A stretch of DNA of 64,000 nucleotides from the NCBI GenBank assembly GCA_014871385.1, contig CM026426.1:93561315-93625314 (forward strand), in the 5' to 3' direction. Below, piece by piece: positions 1-12,157 of this stretch. The translations under genes and the position numbers were made by a program. Numbering within the stretch: position 1 is the first letter of the stretch; each line of letters starts with the position of its first letter. The notes under the pieces were generated by a model, which did not search any database, was not told the DNA's origin, and saw nothing but the letters and a program-made list of their open reading frames with translations. This DNA is from Ceratodon purpureus. Its lineage: Eukaryota; Streptophyta; Bryopsida; Pseudoditrichales; Ditrichaceae.

Positions 1-1638
1 ATGCCATCTCCAATCCCCTCTGATTCTCCCCTGTACTCCTTTGTTCTCGCGATCGCATTGTTAATCCCCTTTCCCCAAGCCTTGTCTTGCTTTTCTTCTT
101 GGCGGGAGAAGTTATCACCAGTCGGATTTGGTGACTCATGGAGTTGATTTCCAAGTCCACCTTCTCCATTGGCTTCTTCGCAGCGACATCAAAAAGAGTG
201 CTAAGATCCTTTGATTGGTGGCGCTTCTTCGATTTCTCCTTCGCTGGTACATGATCCACTTGGGCTTCTCCCCATAAATGAACGGCAATAGCAAGGATCA
301 AAAGTGAAGACAGAGACTTACGAAGGCGGTAGGGGGAGTCACCGGGTAGGGGTCGAGATTGTTTAACTCCGCTATCGCTCGCCAACCCATCATTGCTTTT
401 TCGCTTTCTTCCTTTCCCCTTCCTCACCAATTCGCATTAGATAAATGTAATTCTAATTGGATTTCGAATACCTATCTGGATGTGGGTAAAGAATCTGATA
501 GAAAATTAGGGCGGTCATGGAGTAGCTACAAATCCGGGAGAGTCAGCACCTGTACATTAAAAAGTAAGGTCAGAGTCACTAGAGCGATTAGGTTCCTATC
601 AATCAGCAATTGGAGAAAACTTTATACGAGTAGCCGTCAACCTCCAGGACACGAGAATGACAATGTGCCAAGACGGAGTTGGTAACCGGACTGATGCAAT
701 ACTCTACTATAATTGCAGAGTAAGTGGCAGGTTTCGATCTACACATTGGGAGCTAGTGTGATCATGTAAATGAAGGCAACATAGTCCAGAAGCAGTGATG
801 GAAACCGGCGGAGAGACCTCGTACCTGGAAGTCAACGTTGATTCCCACTCAACTATTGACGACAAAAACGACACTTACGAAGGCGGATTCTCAGAAGTAA
901 GCAGAAAACAATGCTAGAATGAGGTAGATTGAAAAAGGATAGGAAGAAAACGAAGGAACAGATTGTAACGGAGAATGCCGTGAGGGGAAGATCGCCAAGA
1001 GTGTTTCATGCAGAACTATTCAAGAATTCTCATCTGATCTGCTTACTAGAAAGGTGAAGAAGGAGGAGACTTTCCGTTGATTACACGTGGAGTTCGAAAA
1101 GGTACGTCAACCCTAACTAATAAAGTTGTACACCAATCGTACATTGAATGTAAATGGAGGACAAGTGGCTTGTCCGACATGGACTAGAATTATGAATTGA
1201 ACCTTCGCACAATCTCCAGGTCATGTACATTGAGATCCAAATTAACACTTTTGTAGATTCCAGAGTAACATGTCGGGAATTCAATTCCACCTTTCCAAGT
1301 ACAAATAAGACAAAGTATTAACTGTAGGGTTCTTTTAAATGTTTTCCATATTCAGTATGAAATAACTTTGCGATCAAATGCCACATTGCTTTTAATCAAA
1401 CTCAAACTGTTGATTGGATAGTGATCAATTTCAATTATTATTTTTTGTCCATTTTATTATTCTTTTTATTTTTTTATTTTTTTAATTCTTTTTTTTAATA
1501 ACATGTCATCCAGTTTTCATTTTTTGTAAAAACCTGCGTAGACAGTAGCATGATTGCAATTAGAGGGAAATAGGGATTATGGTAATGTTTTCTAGTTTGA
1601 TTTTGTAGGAAGGGCATGTTAAATGTTGGGAATAATTT
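1..1638. other. No convincing gene; probable 5' part of CACTA element
   Basis: I see no recognisable gene here. The only open frame of note (359-685) has no recognisable domain and no splice support. A 14 bp sequence, ACTTACGAAGGCGG, occurs twice in the same orientation (317-330 and 873-886). Bases 1430-1510 are an AT-rich, T-rich tract of the kind found in introns. No CACTA-type left end is visible, so the element's left terminus is probably before base 1. Confidence 0.4.
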
Positions 1639-1668
1639 TTGATATCCCCCGTTCTCATCAGAGTAACA

Positions 1669-4600
1669 ATGAGGACGCAGTGGGTTGTGGAAGCTTCAAA
1701 CGTTGTGCCTGTAGAAACTCTTCCTAAAGACCCGGAGTTACATGGAGAAACCGACAGTCAACCTAGTAGACGGAAAAGGAGGAGAACAAATTACCCTGGG
1801 GCTCCTCCAGAAAATGGAGCAAAATACAAGGTGTACTGTCCATGTCGGAAATGTGACTTAAGGCCACAACCCACATTGAGACTTCTCCGCATCTGCGAAA
1901 TTCATATGGCCCTCCACGGTGTAGGGATGAAGTGGAAGGTAATTTTTGACTAACCCAAAATTTATTGTAATACTAAATTTGTTCCTTATCAGTCCACAGT
2001 ATGCAAATATTTCTAAGTTCATTTTTGTCAAGTACGTTTTATTTGTTTACATTAGGATATTAAAACCTTGCCGTATTTAAACCTTACAATTAATGATTTG
2101 GACTGAGAGGTAGGAATTCCACCTTAAATCACAATGGCCCTAAACTATCCCAATGAACAAAGGGATGAAGTCATGTTTAACCCCTAAAGCATCAACTCAA
2201 CAGTTTTGGTATGATTTTGGGTCCGGTCAGGCTCCCTATGAGTCAAATTTTACCGGATGTGGTTGTAACTTTGGCACAGCATAGGAAATTGTCATATCTT
2301 TCTAACAAGACCAAACTTTACTTTCATCCGGCCCGTAGTTTAGAAATAATTCGTGTGTAAAGATCGAAATTCAATTCAGGGCAGCTCGGGCAGGTTTGGA
2401 GTGGTGTACCAAATTTGTGACACTCTATAGTGACTTCCAAATGATCCTTTCTGAAATCGTTTCGCAATTTTTTTTAAAACTTGATTTTGAGAAATCCAAC
2501 CGTAAGATCTTGTTCAAAGCCATCTAATTAGTCTACGTACCAAGTTTTGAAAAGTTTGACCGTACGGATCTTGAGATATATTCAGTCAAAGTTCCAAGTT
2601 TGATAAAAACTTTCAAACAGCTTCGTCACCCATTTTTCCTTCACCATTTTCTCCTCCTAAACCACAGTATATGTTGTAAAATTCATATCTATTTTGGATT
2701 TATTTATTTTTTGGATTTTTTTCCTCTAAAATTTCTTTTCCATACAAATGCATGTATACACCGTTCGGATTTCAAAAAATAGATGATCTTCTTACGCATT
2801 TGTAGTGTGGAGAAAGAGCCGATGTATATGCAATTCATTTGACTCCCGTCACTGGAAATGTGGTTTTGCAATGCTTCTGTGTGTTGTATTGTCTTCAATT
2901 TTTTTGAGCATACTCCCAACTGACTTTAGAATCCAAAACTGAAGAGCCTCCAACCGCACGATCTCAAAAAATTGGCTATTTCACTCTCCAAAAGGTGGCT
3001 GTCCCTGCCGGGCAGTACCAAAAAAAACTTTTCTCTCAAGTTCAAACCTTATGATCTTCCAAACGGCAAGGAGTTACAATCTAAAATTTTGTGTACACAT
3101 ACATTTACAAGTTAGGTACTAGATCCTACGGTTAGATTCTTTAACATAGGTTTAAATTTGCATAATTTTTCCTTGAACTAAAACAGGGCAGAATTGAGGC
3201 AGAATTTGGGATTTTATGGCCAAATGCTTTAGGGGTTAATATCACCACTGCCATGTCATTCAAATTAAATGTAATTTAATATGATAAGTAGGAGACTTAC
3301 CCAGACATGACTCGATGGGGTATGAGCCATTAGTTTAAAAAAAGAAATAAAGAAGTACTGGAAATCACGTGATGTTTAAATTAATAGACCATGGGCATCT
3401 CTGAAAATATTCTCAAACCCTCTAAGCTGAAGGGACATTGTAACTATTATGTTGGGTCCAATATCATGGAGAACCAGTAATAACACGGATACAAATCAAC
3501 CCACAAATATAATGAACTATAATGTATTAGTTCAAATTCATTATGTGTCGATATGGATGAAGTGAAATGGAGTATCCCCAATACTCTCTGTTTTTCATAT
3601 TTTTATTTAATGAAGGAACAGAACTAAGAATATATGGGTCAGATCTCGGAACACACTGTCGCTTTGGCTCTGCAATGGATTACCGTACAAGTGACTTCAA
3701 CCACTGCTTCAATACATTTGAATCTAATACAGATTCCTTTGGACCCAGCCTGTGTACGATAGCCAGATGCAGGAAATAAAGGGAAATCAAGGACCTGTGG
3801 ACAATCAAGCTGGTACAAGCTCAACCAATCCAACAGAGGCACCTGTCGCAGACGCAGCAGTCAACCCTCCCACCGACAATGTACTGGAAACTGCTTGGCA
3901 AGATGATTTGACGTTTGAGGATTCACTTGCTTACTATGGCGTTCGTGATCCAGTTGCCATACGAGTAGATTCTACGACTGGGCCAGAAGCAAAGATGACG
4001 TTTTTAGAGAAAGAGGCGTCCACGAAACTGTACGACGGGGCTTCATCAAGCAGGCTTAAAATAATCGTCGCATTCCTGGATCTGCAGGCTCGTCACGGGT
4101 GGTCCAACTTAGCCATGGATGACATTCTGTCTACCATTTCAGATCTAGTTATTGCCCCTCATTTGAATTCCAAAATGCCCCGGACCAGACAAGAGGCTCG
4201 TAAAGTCGTATCAGATGTTGGCCTAGATTACACAGTAATCCACGCTTGTCCATGCGACAAGACACTATATTTTGGACCCCTGGAGAATGCCACCTTCTGC
4301 CCAAAATGTAAAGTATCGCGTTTAGGAAATACTACTATGAAGAAAACGGTTCCCTGCAAGGTAATGTGCTGCTCTACACTTGAATCCCCCAGCCTACATG
4401 AATAGTTTTTGAATTTCAAAACTCCGCATTTTCCACAAGCCGATATTTAATGGAATTCCCTAATTTTTATTGTAGCAGAAAATGTTTTATTTTCTAGTCA
4501 TACCTAGACTTTTGGCTCACTTCCGGAGCATGGAACTAGCCCCATTAATGACATGGCACTCTGAAAACTTGAGCAATGACAGGATTATGCGAGTTCCAGC

Positions 4601-7600
4601 AGACAGTAGAGCATGGCAGGCTATTCTAGAGAATCCAAAATTTTCTTGTATGGCCGGGGAGCTGAGAAATGCGTGGCTAGGTTGTGCCATGGACGTTGTG
4701 AATCCGTACTCCAACAATTCGGCTAGCCACTCCACGTGGCCCATTATGTTGGTTCTGTATAACCTCCCCCCCTGGCTAACAATTCAGAACAAACATATCA
4801 TGCTCTCGGCCATTATTCCAGGTATCTATTTTCTCTTCCCTATAAGTTCTTAAGTAAGGATTTTTTTAACTAGCACTCCCATTGGCTTTTTCATTTATAT
4901 TCACAGTGATTATGGTTTTGGACAGGGAAGTAGAAAGTTAAGGATATGAACACATACCTGCAGCCAATGATCAAAGAACTATGTAATTTATGGGAGACTG
5001 GAGTAGATGCTGTAGATGTATCAGCTCCACATAACCAGAGGAATTTCACACTGAAGGGCATGTTACTCTGGACAATGCATGACTTTCCTGGGTACGGTGT
5101 GTGTTCTTCTTTGCAAACTCAAGGTCACCACGCTTGCCCCCCCTGTGGTCCAGACCAATTGGAGTCGCACAAATCTAGAGCATTGAAGAAGGTGATTTTT
5201 ACATGGGGCACAGGAAATATTTACCATATGGACATAGGTTAAGTCATGCTCACCATGATCGCGCATATGGCATGAAGAGAGCTGGCAGACTTCCTGTCCA
5301 AACTGATGCAGAATTCTGGAGAAGGAGATGGCAATCGGTGAAAAGAAAGGAGATTACCATAAAACAAGCTGGCGTAAAAGTAAAGTCCATTTTCTACCAG
5401 CTTTCTTACTACAAGGTAAGATTCCACCACCCATTATTTGTTTTATTTTTATTTTACCCCCGCACAAGGGGTTAACAACCTTATAAGTTACAAAGATTGG
5501 AACTAAACTTTACAAATATTTTACAGGATTATTTACCCAATTAAGAGATTGCAATTGCTTGGTTTCTCATTCATATTATAACACAGTTCTCTGAGTAGTT
5601 CATCTCGTTTTTATTTTTCTAATAAAAATACACTATAGCTTAATTTATTTCATTTATCTCAGTTATTAACTATCTGATTTTCTAAGGAAAGAGTAATTTT
5701 ACAGTTATTGATATAGCTTGCTTAGCATATTCTTAGACTTCTCTTTAGGAAGTAGTAATTAATCGACCCTCTATATTGAAACACTATAAGAGTAGCACCA
5801 CAATATATCGAATTCTTTCTCACGTAATTGTTCACTCAGCAATTAGTGATTATGATATTCAATGAACAATAGTGTCAGTCATAGCTAGAACTGGGGAACT
5901 TAGTATTGTTAAATTTTCATCCCCTTCTTTTCAAACTAATTGAAGTCAATATCTATCGTTTTAATTTTTTAAAAGTTATTATCCTTTTTTCAATTTAATT
6001 TCAGATGTGTTGCATATGTTGTACGCTTAGTTAATTTGTGATGTTCACTTGCCAAATGGAGCTTCTAAGGCAGTGTCTGTCGTCAGAATTATCGAAATCA
6101 CTAAATTGCCAAATCAGGAAGATACGATAAGGATGTGTGCCGCATGAATCAACTTCCACAGGATGTCATTGGAACTTTTTAATTTAAGTTACATTTTTAA
6201 AGTTCATTTTGTCATATTATATTTTAATTGAAAAGTGTGGTGTAGTTTTTATATCTTTCTCTTTTAGGACACTCTTTACAAGTCGTCCATAATTTTTGTC
6301 CTCTGTTGAATATTTAGTAGACATAGCTGATTCCCTTACAATTGCCCAAAGATAAAGTGCCCATGTCTTGGAAAGGTAACTCATTCATTTTTAATTTTTT
6401 TAGAATATGTCATATGGATTCAACTGCCATTTGTTATATTTGCAAGATTTACCCATCCCACATTTACTCGATCCTATGCACATAGAAAAAAACGTGTGCG
6501 CTGCCCTATTCAAAACCTTTTCAAACTGTAAAGGTACTAAGGCAAATTGCCTGGGGGTGAGAAACGCATTCAAGGAGAATGGCATGCGGGTGGATTTGCA
6601 TCCACAGGAAGATGGACGGGACATCAAAGGAAACTTGAAGTACAAATATTCCCGAGCTCCATGGATCTCAACCACCAAAGAATACCACTCTGTCATTGAG
6701 ATTTTGAGCTCCACAAGAACACCGACAGGGTATGGTTCATCTTTCTCTTCAAAATTCAGTGATACAAAAATTGTTGGAATGAAAACCCACGATTATCACA
6801 ACCTCTTGCATATTCTTCTTCCAATAGCTATCCGGGGAACCCTGACAACAGAGATTAGAGACATCATATATCGTCTTGGGGCTTTGTTCAAGTGGATTTG
6901 CTCAAAGGAAATCAACAAAGAAGACATTATGAATAAAAAAGTTGAAGCAACTGAGGTATTGTGTCCGATGGAGTACACCTACCCCCATCAATCTTTGATA
7001 TACAATTTCACCTAATTGTGCACCTTGTGGAGGAAGTGGAAGTGGCTGGCCCAGTTTCAGCCCGATGGGTGTACTATTTAGAAAGGTACATGAAAACCCT
7101 TAAAGGTTCTGTGAGGCAGAAGGCCCGTCCCGAGGGTAGTATGGCTGGAGGTTATATTGTATCGAAGGCTATGTTCTACATGACAGAGTACGTGCAACGA
7201 TTGTATACAAGGGCCCCTAGACTGTGGCAATCAGAAGAGGATGTGCGGATATCTGGGATAGTGCTCCCCAAATTAAAATTGGAGCAGATCATGAAGCCGG
7301 TTCTAAGAGAACAAGTGCACAGATTTATTCTGAAGAATTCTCCAGCGTTCCAAAAATGGAGAGACAGGTAATTCTATCTCCTCTGCGTAATTAAAGTCCA
7401 CATTTGGATTAAGTAGATATTCCCAATTTATGTGCAATGAAGTCTCCTCTCTATTTCAGTTAGTGCAGTATGCTAAAAAATCCACAGAATACCAATATTA
7501 ATTAATTTTGCTTCGTCTTGAAGATACGCTGCTGATAAGATTGACGACCCCAGTATACCTAGCTTGAAGGAATGGGCTCTGCCTTACGTACAAGCAGCTC

Positions 7601-8154
7601 AAAGAGAAGGTGAAATAATATCGAAAATGGAGCTTGATATTGCCGTGGGGCCAAGAGTAAAAGCCGACTTCTTTTCAGCCATCTGGGCTTATGGGCGGCA
7701 TTTCCGAATAATGGACCGAGACATGCAGAAGAAGTGTAATTTTGATTGTGGAATTTCATCCATGTACGACGAAGATGGAGAGGACACACAGTACCTTGGA
7801 TATGTAGACAGTATAATCCGGGTCCATTTCCAAAGTTTCGACACAGTTTTGATCAAGGGGAAATGGTACAATTCTCTTATTTGTCGGGGATCATCAGGCA
7901 CTCTGGTTAAAGATGAGTGTGGTGTAGTATGCATCAAGGCTGGAAGGTATATGTCTGAATCTGCAGTTACAGACGAGCCTTTAGTTTTCCCCAAAGACGT
8001 GTCTCAGGTATTTTATGTCGAAGATAAAATCAACCGAAGGTGGAAACTGGTTGTTCATGTCAACACGTGGTCAAAGCGGATTTTTTACCACTGCGAGAGA
8101 GAGGAGCTCGACGAAGCACTGGATGACGACGGAGGTAACATTCTTTGCGGATGA
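1669..8154 (+). pseudogene. CACTA Tnp2-type transposase, decayed
   Basis: This would cut and paste the element by binding its ends in the nucleus. Inferred exons are 1669-1938, 3749-4360, 4476-4821, 4926-5415, 6404-7367 and 7524-8154, mostly with GT-AG borders and matching phases. Exon 1 ends in the transposase-associated domain with a CPCRKC zinc motif and a following His. The 3749 exon has CPCDKTLYF and CPKC. The next two carry the Tnp2 core (APLMTWH; MLLWTMHDFPGYG). The 6404 exon has LLDPMHIEKNVCAALF and the DUF4218-like stretch (HLIVHLVEEVE; RWVYYLERYMKTLK). The last has the DUF4216-like part (MYDEDGEDTQYLGYVDSI). Breaks seen: an in-frame TAG at about 4931, and frame changes near 5190 and 6960. 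An acidic stretch (8155-8435) continues after a TAG and may be the tail. The long first intron holds a separate insertion. Confidence 0.85.
2181..3236. mobile_element. TTAA-flanked non-autonomous DNA transposon (piggyBac/Kolobok type)
   Basis: A 12 bp perfect inverted repeat, CCCCTAAAGCAT (2181-2192) and ATGCTTTAGGGG (3225-3236), is flanked on both sides by TTAA (2177-2180 and 3237-3240). TTAA duplication with C-rich ends is the hallmark of piggyBac and Kolobok transposons. There is no transposase ORF inside 1,056 bp, so it would depend on another element. It lies in the first intron of the CACTA transposase. Inside, a motif like ACCGTANGATCTTG recurs in varied form near 2498, 2558, 2950, 3043 and, inverted, 3127. 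The superfamily call rests on ends and target site only. Confidence 0.75.
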
Positions 8155-8635
8155 GGAGACACTGTCATCGCTCCGTAGGGATAACCTAATTGCTGTTGAA
8201 GCGGACGACGCCGCTGGGGAAGGCGATTTCGGCAGCAATAGTGAGAGCTGTAGCAAAGATGACTAGGAGACGAACCCCGATCTTCGGCAACGTGACGACC
8301 TCATCGACTCTGATGAAGAAGTGGAAGTCAAACCTGCACGAAGTCGACTCCGCTTGAACTTTGAAGACTTGGAGGAGCACGAGCCTGCAGAACTTGAGAG
8401 CGACGGGGAATTCGAGGACGAGATTGGTGGGGAAGGTGCGTTAATTGCATCCCCTGGATAACCCTGTTTCATGCTGTGTCGTTCCATCCTTTACCATTTC
8501 AATTTTTATCTTTGTCTGGCTGAAACACCGTTTTGGGATTCTTCCATATATTTGTATTTACAGAGATATGTTTCGTGTGCAGGCCTCACTGCGCCCCCCT
8601 AAACCACGGAAAGGAGCATCAAAAATGACTTAGGA
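8155..8635 (+). other. Acidic coding tail after CACTA transposase
   Basis: Open stretches after the DUF4216-like region code mostly Glu and Asp with some Arg (for example DSDEEVEVKPARSRLR at about 8300-8350). An in-frame TAG at 8264-8266 interrupts them. A plausible splice donor (GAAG before GTGCGT, about 8436) ends the stretch, and a short possible last exon near 8571-8633 ends in TAG. It could be the natural acidic C-terminus of the transposase or the link to the BRCT exons at 9000. The sequence does not decide. Confidence 0.4.
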
Positions 8636-8999
8636 GTTGCTGGCACTTTGAGATAGACATGCAGTTCTCACAAAATCCTTGTTTCAGATGGGTCCAGAGG
8701 AAAAATAATGGTACCCTAAACCCCTGACTTACAAATTGGTTTAGCATTGTTAAATGAATGTTGATAAGAGAAAGAATCACTTAACAAAGTTTTGAAATTG
8801 AAATAGGTATCCATGTTAATTTCGCTATCAGAACTTAGAGTAAAAGTACGTAGGATTACAAAGATGCTGTGAGCACTCAGGAAAGCGCATTAACATGGAA
8901 TTTAACCCTATACCGAAGTTTGTTACGTACTCTGACCACTGTGTAATTTGACGTACTTGGATTGATTCTCTGAATTATTAGGCATACTACACTGGTTAG

Positions 9000-9798
9000 C
9001 ACTTGCAATATGTGCGAGCACTGAGGAGCAGCTACGAACCAGCGACACCCGCCTCCAATTGGATCCAGGATGGTCTCCGATGGAGAAGGACGTCGGCCAA
9101 AAAAAAAATCAAGCTATGCCCCAGAGGAACCTCATTCAAGAGGCGGGCAGACAAGGTCTTAACGAATTGCAACCTGCTACAGCAAGAGCTAGAGGAGTTG
9201 GAAGCTTCATTCTTTGATTTCTGGAGGTCGATACGCCCTTTCAAGGGTGTTAAGATATTCTTGGCGCGACCTATTCATTCCATGTGAGTCACCCCTAAAC
9301 CGAATTCATTCCAGACGTGTGTCAGATCTTCAAACAATATTCCTTATTTTCTCTTAATACTGATGAAACGCTTTCTACAGAAACCCGGACTCCCTGGCTA
9401 TAGCTTCATTAACCTTAAAGAGGCTGATGAATGAGGCTCATGCACTTGGTGCAGAGTCTGATAGCACCCTAGACTACACAACCACTCACGTCATCACATT
9501 CCGACCCAGTTGGACAAACTTGGATCCCAAAAACATCCTACGCAGGTGACACAAATCTGCGATTGCAATCCATATATACTTAGTTCATAGGAATAGTGAC
9601 TCCATTTTAGAATACCATGTGTCACTGATATTTCTCTGTTTTTGCAGCTTGGGAGACAAAGAAGTCCTACAAATCGTGACATCGAGTCCATTCTGGCATC
9701 CCAAGGGAGAGAAAATTAAAGTAGTCTACCACAACTGGTTAGTCGATTGTATAGCTGCCGAGAGTTTGCTTCCGGTTGAGCCCTATCTGGCTATGTAG
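9000..9798 (+). CDS. BRCT-domain segment, DNA ligase IV C-terminal type
   Basis: Three exons, 9000-9283, 9381-9545 and 9648-9798, join in phase through GT-AG borders into 199 codons ending in TAG. No ATG sits at the front; the first exon starts after a TTAG acceptor, so upstream exons are expected. The N-terminal 85 residues are basic then helical. The rest is one BRCT domain: FKGVKIFLA at its start, the central T-T-H-V-I strand, and the signature tryptophan in VVYHNWLVDCIAAESLLP. The long insert between THVI and the Trp, and the LTLKRLMNEAHALGAE helix, resemble the second BRCT of plant DNA ligase IV, which binds XRCC4 in end joining. It lies between the transposase and the CACTA terminus, so it is either a captured host fragment or part of a fused transposase. 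The intact frame argues against long neglect. Confidence 0.7.
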
Positions 9799-10189
9799 TT
9801 ACTTGAAATGTGAATGAAAACGACCCTGCTTGGCATGGTGTCAATTACAGCCTTCCTGCTCCAACTGTATTGTAATGACTCATTTTCAATTAATTTACCA
9901 TTGTTGTATATTCCGAATTACAGAGGAATTTACCTCAGGGTATCTTATTTTCCACAGCCGTGACTATTACGTCCTAAACCGCTAATGTAAATAAATAAGA
10001 TCGACCAATTTCGACAGAAAGTGAAAGCCAGGGTCTTAGACATTTGGTAATTTTCCAAAAAAATCTTATCCTCTGGGTAATCATTAGCGATATTTGTTAT
10101 ACAGCACTGATTTTTGGACATCATATCCAAAATAAAAATCACCAAGCACTACTTTCCAGGGAACGCGAATGTGAACGTTACTGGGAACT
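9799..10189. other. Gene-free segment inside CACTA 3' end
   Basis: No gene is seen. It is moderately AT-rich. It joins the stop codon of the BRCT segment to the subterminal repeats of the CACTA element. Confidence 0.5.
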
Positions 10190-10301
10190 CCAAACGTAGT
10201 TTAGACGTGGCTTTGGCTGGAAAGCAACCACTAGGGCAACCTTAACAAAAAAACGTGGCTTATTTTCAGTAACGTAGCTTATACCCCAAATCCTAGTAGT
10301 G
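10190..10301 (+). repeat. CACTA right terminus with subterminal repeats
   Basis: The last bases read CCTAGTAGTG, an inverted CACTA end. The nonamers ACGTGGCTT (twice), ACGTAGCTT and the variant ACGTAGTTT lie within the preceding 110 bp. Such short repeats near CACTA ends bind the element's accessory protein in the maize Spm case. Confidence 0.6.
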
Positions 10302-12060
10302 ACTCCATCTCTTCACCATCTCTTCACCATCTCTTCACCATCTCCGAAGTGAAGATCTCATGCATTCTTTCTCACTCCGATCTCCGAAATGAAGATAATT
10401 TCATGCATTCTTTCTAAGTCCGATAATTTCTGAACTCTGATCAGTGAAGGTTTCATGCATTCTAAGTTCTGAGTCGAGACTCAGACCAGCTCTTCGAGAT
10501 CTCTGGATCAGTGAATCGATCATGCATCGACACAGCTTTCTTTCTGAGACTGATCGAGCTTGTTAGCTCGGAGAACACCGTCGGTGACAGTAATATTAAT
10601 CAGGCTGCAGGTATTGTACACTGTTAAGGAAGAATATTGATCATGGGACAATAGCTACTTACATAAATTGTGTTTTTGGGTAACACTGTGCATCTTGCTG
10701 TTACCGGCAATTCTATTGATTTTTTGATACGTAGAACTTTTGTAACATTTTAGAACTGGAATTGTTTTAGAACAGTTGAAGTAGAAGTCATAGTGAGGAT
10801 AGGATTTTTGAGTCCTGCAAGGTTGTATGTGTAATTGCACAGGACCTGGAGTTCACTTGTATAGGTGGCCAAGCCATGCTTGTGCACAGATTTTTGTATC
10901 AGTTTCCATGCGACCATGTTGTTAAATTGTTTTTCGTAGTGCTTTGCAAATTTTTGTTGTGAAAAATATTACTTGCTATGGACTTGTGATTTGCAGTGTG
11001 GAATGAGGTATTGTAGAGTGGGAAAAAATTAACCGGTTTCAACTTTTCATTCCCAAATGGTGTTGTAAGTTTGTAGCCAACTTCTCATTTTATAACTTAA
11101 AACATGATAAGCACATTTTGGGAGCCTCAGTATTGCAGTTTTTGGAGAATGGAAAATTTTGAGTTGGCTATGGTGAAAGTTATGATATATTTGCCAAGAA
11201 AAATGGGAGAATGTATAAAATATTAAAAAGAGACTGTTATTGAGCAAAATATGCTGGATTATAGAGCCTTATGGAAATAATAGAAAGGGGAAGAGATGTG
11301 AACATTTATAATGTAAAGATTAGGTTTAGTATCTGGATGTCGGAGTGCCAATGGTATATGCTAGTGTACAAGCATCAGTTGTGGGGAGCAATTTAATGAG
11401 TTGACAAAAAGAAATTTCGGATATTTTTTTGTCTTTTTCAAATTCAATTGTAAAAAGCCTTTCTTCAATCCCTAAGATTCGTAAACCATATTCTACAAGA
11501 AAAACAATTTAATGACATTGTCTCAAGCATTTCAGAAATTATAACCTGCTGCATGGACTGGAAGATTTAGTATTTAAGGCAAATATTAAAGTTTTTTTAA
11601 AAGACTTTGCAAAATAGTATCAACAAACCTTTAGTACAGTGTAAAATGAAAATTTTGCACTACTAAGTTTGCCGTATCTGCTGAATCTCAAAAGACCATG
11701 TTATTGACAATATGATATATAAACTTGGTAGGGAAGAGATATAAAAGCATTGAAAAATCAGTTTCATAACAAAATTCAAATACACATTTGAAACTTTATG
11801 TTAGGTGATTTACAATCAATTTAATATTAAGCCTTTATTTGCAATCAATTTAATATTAAGCCTTTATTTGCAATCAATTTAATCTTAAGCCTTTATTTGC
11901 ACTGAATGTAGGCCCAATGTCCACCAAAGAAAGGATAACATTATCTTCAATGAGCAAATAGAAGTATATATAATGCCCTTGCTACAAATACACTAAATAG
12001 AACTGAATAAATATAAACGTACATGTCCAACAATCTGCATTTCATCTTGCTTTCTTCAAC
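10302..12060. other. AT-rich stretch, possible 5' exon and intron of a host gene
   Basis: It starts with CTCTTCACCAT repeated three times in tandem (about 10309-10343), followed by degenerate longer repeats built on TCATGCATTCTTTCT (to about 10470). A GCTGCAG before GTATTGTA near 10612 looks like a splice donor. The AT-rich rest would then be an intron ending in TTCAACAG at 12060. No long ORF is present. Confidence 0.35.
11813..11899 (+). repeat. Three tandem copies of a 29 bp unit
   Basis: Units start at 11813, 11842 and 11871. Each begins CAATCAATTTAAT and ends CCTTTATTTG. The third differs by one base (ATCTT for ATATT). It looks like a recent minisatellite-type expansion. Confidence 0.9.
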
Positions 12061-12157
12061 AGGTGCCAACTACAAAGATCATGACGGCTTTACGTCCACG
12101 CGCGGCTTTCGACACACCCTCCAAACCCGTGCCCACGCGAAATGCCACCCAATTAAA
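12061..12157 (+). pseudogene. Possible host exon split by MULE-A insertion
   Basis: The 97 bases after a TTTCTTCAACAG acceptor are open and rich in Pro, Arg and Thr in one frame (for example DTPSKPVPTRNATQL). The reading continues in the same frame directly after the right target duplication, at 42575, and stops at TAA about 55 bases later. A second frame is also open for a while, so the coding frame is uncertain. If it is an exon, MULE-A has cut it. The parent gene is not recognised. Confidence 0.35.

Larger units (their letters stand above)
1..10301 (+). mobile_element. CACTA (En/Spm-like) DNA transposon, left end outside window
   Basis: The element is recognised by a Tnp2-type transposase with the usual order of parts: N-terminal transposase-associated zinc domain, Tnp2 core, DUF4218-like and DUF4216-like regions. 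The right end is placed at 10301, where the sequence finishes CCTAGTAGTG, the reverse complement of a CACTACTAGG start typical of plant CACTA termini. Just inside, ACGTGGCTT, ACGTAGCTT and ACGTAGTTT recur within about 100 bp, as expected of subterminal transposase-binding repeats. No matching left end is in the window, so the 3 bp target duplication cannot be tested. The region also contains a BRCT-coding segment and a nested TTAA-flanked element. Confidence 0.7.

Noticed and set aside
359-685. 108-codon open frame near the left edge
   Set aside because: No domain, no splice support, composition like chance.
10147-10160. CACTACTTTCC as the start of a small CACTA element ending at 10301
   Set aside because: It does not match the right end beyond CACTACT, and the flanking triplets (AAG and ACT) differ.
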